From contig OX291554.1 of the NCBI GenBank assembly GCA_946406115.1, forward strand, positions 14,953,092 through 15,017,091: DNA of 64,000 nt. Direction: 5' to 3'. The notes beneath the pieces were generated by a model. The model made no database searches. It worked only from the letters and a program-made list of their open reading frames with translations, and had not been told where the DNA came from. Position numbers and translations under genes: made by a program. The DNA comes from Apoda limacodes (lineage: Eukaryota > Arthropoda > Insecta > Lepidoptera > Limacodidae). This document shows positions 49,701 through 61,700 of this stretch, one piece after another (within the stretch, counting starts at the first letter, position 1; each line of letters begins with the position of its first letter).

Positions 49701-52700
49701 AAAAGAAAAATTTTCAAAACATTCATCCCATGATAACCACACAAATAATAAAAAAGACACTTCTAGTTCAACAAAGGCACATACATCTTCGAGGCATTCT
49801 TCACACCATTCGGAATCTAAGCAGTCATCAGTAAAATCATCATCTAAAGAAAAAAACCACGGTTCATCACAAAAATCTTCATCCAAAGAAAAATCCCATA
49901 CTTCACACGATAAATCTCGAGACAGAGACAAAAGTTCCGACAAAAAACAAAAATCAGACAATGGTTCGTCTGAAAAAAAGAAGTGTCGTAAGGAAGAATC
50001 AAGTTCATCCAGCAGACATCACAGCAGTTCACAAAAACATAAATCGAACTCACATAATAGTAGTTCACAAAAACCTGATAGTGGATCTGAAAAACACAAA
50101 AGTCAATCCGAAAAATATAAATCTGAAAAACCTGATAGTGGATCTGAGAAACACAAGAGCCAATCCGAAAAACATAAATCTGAAAAACCTGATAGCGGAT
50201 CTGACAAACACAAAAGTCAATCCGAAAAACATAAATCTGATTCTAGTAAACCAGATAAAGAAAAACACAAAAGTTCATCAGAAAAAGAAATTACATCTGA
50301 AAAACATAAGTCAAAAAGTAATAGTAGTAGTAGTAGTTCTAAAGAAAAACATAGTACCTCTAAGGAAAAGTCAAAAGATAGTAGTTCTAAAGATAAGATA
50401 AACGATAGCCATAGAACCGAAAAAAAACATTCATCATCAAGTGAGGGTAAGTCAAAGAGCAGTGATTCTAAAAGCAAGTCTGAAAAAAATGAAGATAGAA
50501 GTACTGATAAAAAACACAAACATAAATCGGAATCATCGTCACATAGAAGCAGTAAATCTAGCAAAACTAATTCAAAAGAAGCAAAACCAAAGAAAAAGTT
50601 AATTACAAATGAAGAAGATACTGATGATGGTATTGACTGCGGCTCAGGTAATATTTTTTTTATGTCTAAAATTTAGTGAATATCTTTGTATATGGTGATA
50701 AAAGCAAATCGAAATGATATATCTTCTCAAATGAATAATTATTACATGAGGCACTGCAAACAAAAATAAAAATACGCAACAAAATAAAAATGAGTTAGAC
50801 TCGTGTACCGGGTTTCGCACTGAAAGCACTGTCGTTAACGCAATAAGGACCAATTCTGTTGAAATGCGCGACTCGTTTACCTAGTTATACACAAACCGAC
50901 GCGTTGCGTAGACCACGTACAAAGAATCAGGTCGCTTAAAAAGATATACGGCCGGTCAGCTCTTGTGCTATGGTTGGAGCTTATCACGTCATGACGAGTC
51001 AGTGTGTGTTGCTAACCTTGCGGCCAACATCACAACTACACTCGCTGTATTAAAATACTGCAGACTTAAGCGACACTAGCGAAAGTCATTTGCCAAAGCC
51101 CAGTGGTTTCTCACCTGCAAAGATAAGGTTTGAAAAAATAAAACTATCGTGAAGTGCAAACTTCCAGTTTCTGATGAACTATAAAATGTAAGTCAGGATT
51201 GGAAAAGGTAAGTGATATTTAAAAAACACCCTCCGTATAAAAAAAATACGTTGGATTCACCTTTATAGGATTTTTCAACGTTTTTAAAAGCAAGTACTTA
51301 ACTGACCACCCCAAGCCCACAGTGAGTTTTGTAGTAATGTAGTTCCGATTAATAGCGCTGCTGTCGCTGGGCTTGTACCTTTGTATGTGACCTATAAATT
51401 TAATGCAGTCGCGATGCAGTAGTTCGGTCACTAAACGTGCGACTGGAACCACTGCAAAAAGTCACCGTAAGCAAGTTCCCTAACGTGTATTATTTGTATA
51501 TTTTAACATAAGCTATTCGCGCGACTTCAACCGCGTGGACTTTTAAAAAAAATAAAGCTTTTAACTGTTTATTGTTTTACCTTAAAAAATATCGGATTCT
51601 CATTTTCATATCCTACATTGACCTTTAGGGCATGATTTTCCTAGAACAATAAAACATACCAAACCTAATTTTCAGTCTAACTACCAATTTTTATGCATTT
51701 AAGCTGCAAAAATGACGGATTTCCATACAAACTTCCATACAAAATTCTTTCTTAGCGGTCGCCTATGTTATAATAGGAACGTATGTGTAAAATGTTAAGT
51801 CTTTTGTCTTAAGCTACTGGGAGTTTGGGCAGTGCGTTGATTCATCAGTCAGTAATTTTTTTTTATGTATGTAGATAGATTAATGAGACATATTTAACTT
51901 TCAGGAGCCAGTTTTGCCGAAGCCCTCGGTATGGTTAGTCCTGCTAAACCTAAAAAGAAATCATCTGTACTAAAAAATACGGCTTCACCAAACAACACAT
52001 TTAGTAACGATGTAAGTAAAACGTTCTTATTGTTAAAATAATAAACTAAATATAAAAAAAATATTGTGTATTTTGACCCCAATTGAGATGAGGTCATCAT
52101 CAAGTAAATCTTAGTCGTCCAGCTCCATTTTAGATTCAGTCATAATCAAACATGATGTGAAAAACGGAGCTTATGGCGAACTGAGTGATGTGAACAAATA
52201 TTTAAAATATTGATCTTTACATTTATGTATTGTAAAATGTTAGCCTGGAAAACGATATAATTTTTTGGGGTTATTGTTCCATATTCAGTCGATATTGTAG
52301 GTTCGCGCGAATTGCGGCGACCACACCCATATCGATTGCGTGCCCTTACAGGTCTCAGCAGCGATCACACAGACGTGACTCGACTTTTTAGGCACTTGAA
52401 ATTGACGGCTGACGAAGTTGCGTTTAACCCCTACTATCGTGAGTGGCTCAGTTCTCGAACTAATAACTATATATCTGTTCATTTCATTTTCTCTGACCTA
52501 TGAATTCTCTCAGCTAGTTCTTTCTCCAACGAGAATACCAGTTATAGAGCACCATACGAGCTCCTAACTGGAACTTCTGCTGACTACACGTCCAGACGGA
52601 TATTGTGTTTCAGTAGATGCACCTCTTGGCTCCTCGGACCACTGTCTCGTATGGACTCAAGTATAGACTCAAGACTAAACTGAGTTGTATGCATGATATC

Positions 52701-55700
52701 GAAATCCATCTGGGCAAAATAATTGGCGTCGTATATGGCAACATAAGTCGGCAGATTGGAATGGATTGCGTGAATTTCATGCATCATACCCGTGGAGGCA
52801 ACTCTTCTTTAGCTCAGAAGATTCTGACGTTTACGCATCCGCAGTCACTGAAACAATCCTCGCTGGTAAGGAATGCTTTTGTCCTAATCCGCGAGTAGCC
52901 GCCACTGTCAAAAACGACCGTGGTTTGATCGGCCTTGCAGGCAGGCAGGCTTGGACCACGGTTTGAAATAATAATGATCCGAATATTTCTGAGGTAAAAC
53001 GCAAATAAAATGCATCCAGGTTCAGTAAGAAAGCAACTGACAGAAATAAATTCCTTTTTATTGGCAAATAGGGGGCCGACTTGCCAGCTATCCCTATGGC
53101 CTATAGCCAATAGTATTAAAGAGAAAGCCGTTTTTCTGGGCAGTCTCTTTGCCTTAAACTCGAATATGAACAACGAAGCCGCTGTACCATCTACTATACC
53201 GTGGTGCTGTAGGACCATGCCGGAAATCTCCATAACACCACGGGAAGTCCAGTAGGCGTTGCGTTCTCTAGACGTTTATAAGTTGAATGGGCCAAACGGT
53301 ATACCAGCAGTGGTGTTAAAACAATGTGACGGCAAAATACAGGACAATCGCTATTCTCGACTCTCCAAGGTGATGGAGCGTGTTATCAGCATACAGCTTC
53401 TAAGATACCTAGAAAAACACGACCTAGGACCTTATTGGGAATTCGAGAGAAAAATGAATGCAAGTCCATTCATGAGTTTCGAGAAGTAAATCTTCCTTTC
53501 ATACATTTTTGTCTCGAATTCCAGAGTACGGATAGCTCGAGACTGTTCCCAATAAGGTCCCTGGTAAGCAACCGTCAATATGGCATTTGCCGGTTTTGCT
53601 CGACTTGACCTTCTAGTGTATTTCATACACCAATGGGCACTAGCCATTGAGTCAGGGAGAGGCATTGGTATGTAGCCTGGACAAAGCGATGGCATTCAAA
53701 CACGTCTGGCACTGGGGTCTCCTATCGAAGTTACCATCTTACGGACTGCTCGAGGGTTTGTGTAAATTGAGAACTTGTGTCTAAAACCGAGACTACTCTG
53801 TCCAAGGTCTCTGACTGATACTTGGTCCCATTCAACCCTTCAAAGACACAAGTCCTCGTGTTCACCGCCAAGAAAACCCCATTCACTAAGGTCCCACAAT
53901 TCCAGAACACACTCCTCACTATATCCAAGAGCATTGTTATCCTTGATCCTTCAGTTTCGAGATAATTTGCAAAGCAAGGTGAAGCTGGCGTCCAGTAAAC
54001 GTAGAGTACTTAACAGAGTGAAGCAGTGCAGTACTTCACCTTGGATCAAGGGTTGCTCCTTTACAAGTTGCAAAGTCGGCCCCATATGGAGTACTGCTGC
54101 CATCTTTGCGCGGGTGCACCCGGATACCAGCTTGGCTTATGGACGCGGTTTAACGACGGGCTGAAAGAATCGTCGACGATTCTAAACTCAGTAACCCATA
54201 TCGAACCGTTAAGTCTGAGGAGAGCGTTTGCCTCCCTGTGTGTGTTACAAAATACGTTTGATTGTGATCTTACACTTTATAATTTTATCGAATTTGAATA
54301 AAATGTTAAAAAAAGTGACCCAATAAAATCATCTCTATCTCAAGATGGATACACTTTGGAGCTGAGGTGCTGCAACTTTTGTACACTAAAATAGATAGGT
54401 ATTTTTAAAATAAAATAGTCGCATTCGTATTCACGACCGAAAAATTATTATTATGATAAAAACTTTATGAGGCTAAATAAAATGCAAGGGTTGGTAGAGG
54501 TGGACCTCGTCAAGAGTATCTCATTCGAGTTGAGTCCGTTCTTAGAAAAAGAGAGGCCTATATACCTACCTTAAAATTACTAACACGCTTAAAAGCATTG
54601 ATCCAAGTGGATGAAGCAAAATAATTGTACCAGGATCGTATTAAGCAAGGTCTTTGGTCTTTGCCTACGTCTTCGGGAGATAGGCGTGAATATAATACAT
54701 ATACATATATATCAAAAAAACTAAATCTAATGGGCGCCAAGTTTTATAAAAAATCCCTTACACATATATAGGAGGAAACATTTTCAAAGGTTCCTGCCTA
54801 CCTACGTAACCTGTAGGTATGTTTGTAAAGAATATTATAAAACTTGGCGCCCACTTAGATCTTAACTCTTCTTTATTGGCAAAACCTTCAGATCTGTGCT
54901 GAACTTGGCCCATTTTTTATATTCATGTTTTGGTAGGTTTTTTTTTTCATATGTTAGCCAAATATTACATTACTGTGTTTTATTCACATATTCGAAGTGT
55001 AAATGCTTGCAATATGTCACTTTCCAGCTAAGTCCAGCCGCACTGTTATCTCCAAGTGCAAAGTTAGCTCCGCTACCGGCGATAGAGATAAGTGCGCTAC
55101 CGGAGATATCACCCAACTATAAACCGCGACCGCCACCTAAATTATTACCGCATTTTAATGAAGGGGAAGCTATCAATGCTGGAGTATCCTCCAAAAACCA
55201 AAGGTAATTTTATTAAAAAATGTTATTAAATCTCGGTCTGTCTGTTTGTTTACTGTAATAAGTACACCTCACTGATGTCATTGAATTCAGATGTAGTTGT
55301 ACTATTCACGCACGCTAAGTTACATATCGCGTCATCCTTGTCTTTACTGCGAAATAACACTGCTTCTTAAAAGCTTATACTACTTACATTTCATTTTTTT
55401 TGGGAAATGATTCTCCGAATCAGCTGAGTAGATCCCACTAAAATTTAATCAATGTGTTCTTCGGGAAATGGTTCAAACCCTGAAACACGTGAAAACACGA
55501 TTAATACACTTTTGTTAAGCTTTGTTTAACAAAAAGCTTAGCCGTAATAGTGCTTTAAAAAGCATTTTTTTGATAACGATCATGTGTACTGAACTATTGA
55601 TGTATTTCAATGACAATCTCAGTGAGTTGAGATGTAACTGCACTACTCACGTACGCTCAGTTGCATATCGCGTCATCCTTGTATTTACTCAAGTTTTCTG

Positions 55701-58700
55701 TCACGTAGTACTGCCTCTTAAGTTAGTCTCATTTGCCATAGAAATCCTAATTTGTCATAGATTCATAGATAGACGATAAGAAAAAATATTTAATAGCATA
55801 TAGCATATACAAACTAGGTATTATTTTTTATACATAATTATTATAAAATACTTCAAAAAACGATTTCCTTTGGCAGTCACCTGCCACCTGCTTCATTGGG
55901 AAACCCTGTTAAGCTATGTGACATACATCGTTTTCCAAAGCTTACTTACTACTTACAGATTATAAACATTTTATGCAGATATATAAACAAAAAGTTTCAT
56001 TGTTAGGTAGGTCTATGTATATAGGACGAGCACCGAGATTTTAGTTACCTTACAACTTATGTGATTAATTTTTATTTATTTTCAGAACTAAAGTATATTC
56101 TGGTAGTAAAACGGGTGAAAAGGTAATGAGCACTTTGTTTGACATGTGTGTTCGAGTCCTTCAAGAACATATAGATGGTAAGTAATACAGTTGTTTAGTT
56201 TAAAGTAACCAAAAAAGTAACATTTCAAGTTTAAAGTATTAAGTTTTGTGTGTCCAAATATTGAACTCGTAGCATACTTGAGTGCTGAGATCTAGTGCCC
56301 TCTTAAGGTATAACAAAGAAACTGACGCGCATTAATGTAAAGATCATAAAGAAATCCTGACTCATCTACGCAGACCCAAACGCAACTGACGTAGGTAAAA
56401 CTATATTCACGCTTTCAATTTTTAGAGTTTTGTAGTCAAAAGCGAACGCCAATAGTTTCCTCATCGCTTTCTGTCCGACGTCTGCTCGACGAATAAAGAG
56501 CTTTTTCACATAAAATTGGACGAAGGAACATGACGAAACCATAGGCGTTTACAAGAGATGTATCGTAGTCTAATGGTATATACGTCGAACAACAACAATT
56601 TTGCTCCGAGTTCGATCCATGGCTAGAATAGATAATACACAATATATATTCAATACATATATTCTTCTAGACTTTATTTTGTTTTTACTTTGAATTAATG
56701 GCTACTGATTTTGAACATCTATTAATAAAAAAGTTTCATTCTAGAAAATAACTTAACCAAGAGATCCTACCTAAGTTAGAGATTTTTTTACTTAAAAAAT
56801 TTTAGGTAAAACTTTAGCATTTAGTAAAAGCTTGAATTATGGTTGTTGGCGTATAAGAAATGCGATGTTCTTCATAATTGAAATCAACAAAAACATGACA
56901 GGACATAAAGGCGGGATTGAACTTAGAGCACCAGTAGTCGTAGAATAGAGCATAAAATCAATAGCTGTGACATTTATGCCAACAATTTACAATAAAATAA
57001 AAAATAGTGATTGAATTTTTAAATAATATACATTCAAGGATAAGAAAAATCACGTAATCTAAACATAGGAGCAATCGCAATTGAGGAGATCGCTTTGGGT
57101 GAAATACAGCTGTCTTTTTTTGATCTCATTCACATATTGTGTCCGTGAGTTTTTTATTAGTGTGTGCGATAACGTGTTACTATGTGTCTGTGTGGTACTA
57201 CTACAAATGTATTTTAGAGCAAAGTTAATCTGAAATGAAATTTTATAAAACCAAAACCGGCGAGCTCTTGATTTTTTGTTCTTTTTTATAACTTTAAATC
57301 AAACGTAAAGTTGTATGAGCTTCCGAGATTATGACAAAAGAATTTTGTATTTAAACTCACCTTAAAATCACCGGAAAATCACCTTAAATGTTTACTACTA
57401 TATTTTCACAGACTTCGTTTTAAATGACAAATCCAGAAATATATTATACAGACGGTAAAATTAACCGAGGATGCCTACATTTTCAGCTCTCGAATTTACT
57501 GGTGGGGTTCCGTACGAAATATTAAAGCCTGTGGTGGACAAAGCTACGGCTGAACAACTTTTCACACTCGAACACTATAATCCTTACCTCATGGAGGACA
57601 CCGACCATCTCTGGCAGAACTTCTGTATGAAGAGTTTTCGTAATAAACAAAGACAGGAGATGGAATCTTGGAGAGAAATGTATATAGTAAGTACTTATTT
57701 GTTTTATTATTATGCACTGGTGATAAAATAAACCGGTGGTCCCACCCACTTCTTTGGTACTGAAACATTTTTTCTCTAAAATTATAAAAACATAATATCA
57801 TAAATTTAGCAGAGTTATACCATAAAGAAAGCGTAGTTAAGGAGGATTTAAATCAAGGTAAGGTGCTGAGGAGAAAAGAGTATGGAAAATATGAGAAACA
57901 AGATCTCTTGTCTGATCCGTATACCTAATAGTCCAGCAGCTACCGTCTGTTTTTTTCAGTGATTAATAACTGAATCTTCGTGAGTAGGTTCGGTTCGACG
58001 ACGCTCAGTTTTTCCTCTGTGAAAACTATGAAACCTAAAGGACCCTAAACAACCCAAAAATACATGTTGCCAGATCAGATGTTGCATATAAATGCCGGCA
58101 CGTAAGTTTAGCGATGACCTTGAATGCGCAGAATTTATTTTTTAGATGTATTTGATGAAGGATGCTTACCTTTCAAACCGTCACCACTAGGTTACCGAAA
58201 TTGAAAAAGTGGGTGAACCTGGTTTACACTGTTTTTTTTTCTTTTTATTTTGAATCATTCATTATGTTTTAGATTTGTCAGAATCGAATTTTATTCTATT
58301 AGACAGTACATTCCAAAAAAAAACTGCATATATGTATAATTATATATATTTTTTTTGTACTAAAAAAAATTTTACAAAATGGTGTTTTATGTAGGTAAAC
58401 AGGTTTGTTATAAAATTAAACAAAAATTTTAAGTAAAAGTATGGAGCATACATGTCAAACTGTGATTTACCCTATTGTAGGGGGTATCTGCGAATGGGTC
58501 TTAAAAATCATTTAATGTTTTCATATAACTTTTCTCCCATGTGCGCACTATACAAATCAAATCAAATAAAACTTTATTCAAATAGAAGAAATAAATATAC
58601 TTTTGAATCGTCAATACAATGTTAATTTCTGCCAAAAAGAGCTGGCAAGAAGTTCTATTTAAAGTAATAATACAATAATTTGATAATTAGCTAAAGAGTA

Positions 58701-61700
58701 TACAATATGTACCGAAACACTTATTAGGTAATAAAAATAAGTTAGTAAGCTACTAAAAACAAAGTCAAACATGTCAATTTTTTTTTTTATGTGTTTTTAT
58801 GTAGCATAGGGGGCGCACCGTGTGAAGCGCCAAATATCGTCAATCGAGTGAAGAAATTCAGATATTTAAGAGAATTCCGGTATTTAATAGTACTAGTGTC
58901 ATTAGCGCCATCATAATTATATTTTTGCACTATCATATGTACATACATATACTTAAAACTATCCATACTATCCATGAATATAATATAATAATAAATATTA
59001 TAAATGCGAAAGTAAATCTGTTTATTACCTGTTTATTAGATGAAATTTGGCATGCAGATAGTTTTGAGTCCCGGAAAAGGACACAAGCTACTTGAAAACG
59101 TTAAGTATTAGCCGTCCCTCCGGTCGTCCCCCCCCCCAGGACTGTCACTTCAGAAACAAGCCTAAGGGAAGAAGAAGTGACAAGAAACTTCCCGGGTGTA
59201 CACCTGTTACCATCAATCACGCACGAACCAGGCCACCAAATACACAAAATCTATGCAAATAAGTGTAAACACACATACATGTACACGTCTATGCGCCACA
59301 CCCACACAAATTAATATCTTTTAAAGTAAAATATGTGCCGCCTTCCTTTTACTACTTTTTTATCAACCATTCTGTCATATTATACTCAAAAAATTACCAC
59401 TACTATTTCGAGGCCCGAATTTTTCAAAGTTAGCTCAGAAGTCGGGGTATTGACTGAAACTACAAGGGATGGTATTTTAAGTTATATTATGAAATTACAC
59501 GTCGCGTTGTCTTTTTCTTGAATTAAGATTACTGCCAGGTTACACTGGCTCTTAACCTTTGTCCATCTGATTGTTTTGCAGGCAAAGTTGTGGTCAAAGG
59601 CTTAAATATAAGATATCAAAACTTTGTTTTCCGGTTTCAGAGGTGTCAAGAAGAACAAGAGTGTAAGTTAAAATCGCTAACGAAAAATATTAAAATAGCA
59701 CAAGAAGCTAAGAGAGCCCCGATAAAGCAGACGAAAATGGCGTACGTCGACACAGTTGTGAAACCACCCAGGAACATTGCTAGAAAGCAAGTGAGTTGTA
59801 TTAAATATATTTGAGTTGATTGAATGAAAGGTAAATTGCGGTTTACGATCTCGTTCGAATTTTTGGTGGTAGTTTGCATGGTAATGGACATCATAATTTT
59901 GTTTTTAGTTTTATCATTCTTTTATTTTAGAAGTTTCAGGGGGGGACACACATTTTACCACTTTGGAAGTGTCTCTCGCGCAAACTATTCAGTTTAGAAA
60001 AAAAATATACTGGACACGTCAATATCATTTTATTAAAAAAAATTGAGTTTCAGTTCTAAGTATGGGAACCCCCAAAATTTATTGTTTTTTTTTCTATTTT
60101 TGTGTAAAAATCTTAATGCGGTTCACAGAATACATCTACTTACCAAGTTTCAACAGTATAGTTCTTATAGTTTGGAAAAAAGTGGCTGTGGCATACGGAC
60201 GGACAAACAGACAGACAGACATGACAAATACATAAGGGTTCCGTTTTTTGCCCTTTGGCTACGGAACCCTAAAAAATTTTGACAAGCGGCAATAACAACT
60301 ATTGAATAATTAATGATAAATGAATAATTTGATTTTGTATTATTGTTCATTATTTATATTTTGAATTGTTAATTTGTTATTAATAATTTTGTTAGGAAAT
60401 TAATATTCGCGTAAGGCGCAACGTGTTCGTGGTGGTTCAAATAATTTGTGCATTGCTACAAAAGAAGAATGCCGTTTGACCCTGTCAAAATTACGTTATA
60501 GACAGAAACACCATTGTGAAACAAAGATTCAGTGGTATTTTAAAAACAATTAATTCAAACAATGTCGTTACTGATTGCTTGACAATTAATTCAAATAAAG
60601 TCGTTTCTGAATGCTTGATAATTCATTCAAACAATGTCGTTACTGAATACTTGACTATTAATAAAAAAATATCAATACTGAATTATTATTATATTTATAT
60701 TTGAAGAATACTTAACAATATAATCAAACAATGTTCCTACTGAATGTTGACAATTTATTCGAACAATGCCTTTACTGAATACTTGACAATTAATTCTAAC
60801 AATGTCGTTACTGAATACTTAACAATTAATTCAAACAATGTCGTTACTGAATGCTTGACAATTAATTCAAACATTGTCGTTACTGAATACTTGACACTTA
60901 ATTCAAACACGACATTACTGAATGCTTGACATTAATTCAAACAATCTCGTTACTGAATACTTGGCAAATAATTCAAACAATGTCGTTACTAAATGCTCGA
61001 CAATTAATTTAAACAATGACATTATTGAATGCTTGACGACTAATTCACACAACGTCGTTACTGAATGCTTGACAATTAATTCAAATAATGCCGTTACTAA
61101 ATACTTGACAATTAATTCAAACAATGTCATTACTGAATGTTTGACAACTAATTCAAACAATGTCGTTACTGAGTGCTAAATGCTTGACAATAAATTTAAA
61201 CTTAACATTTTATTATATCTACATCAGTTTATAACATGGTTTATAGTAAAGTTCTTAATTTATTGATTAGGAAAAAAAACAAAACTATCATTTTCACACT
61301 CTTACATACGACTCGGCGTTAGTTTTCCCACTTGTAGGTTTTCAATGTTGTAATACTGTTTCCAAGAAAAAGAGAAGACGCAAATCCTATTAACGACAAA
61401 AGCATACGTGGATCCTATACAGAAATACTCAACACCATTGAAAGAATTGTAGAAAGATTTCTACAAGGCATTTAGGTATGTATTTTACGTCAAATTTTAG
61501 TGTTAGTAGATATACATGGACATTAAGAGTGGTTTAAGTTTGTAGTCCGGTAACATTTTCCTCTGGGCTCGGAAGTCATTGGATGGGTGACCGCCTGTCG
61601 CCGTCGGTCCTGGCTGTGGGCACTATGACAACAGTCGTTAAGCCTAATTAGAGACCTTACGGCTTGCAAATTCTAACAGCTTGGTTACTACTAGCTGAAC

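Noticed and set aside
49596..50564. Long minus-strand and shifted frames inside Elongin A exon 5, rich in Leu, Phe and Asp or in Lys and Asn.
   Set aside because: They result from the biased Ser/Lys/Glu codons of the real exon, whose junctions and phase fit the full Elongin A model.
60516..61179. Repeat proteins on both strands with 12-residue units.
   Set aside because: The 36-bp minisatellite has a length divisible by three. It lies in an intron between two strong exons and shows no start or splice context.
60548..61196. CRISPR-like array.
   Set aside because: Units are directly adjacent with no unique spacers, and the sequence is eukaryotic; it is an ordinary minisatellite.
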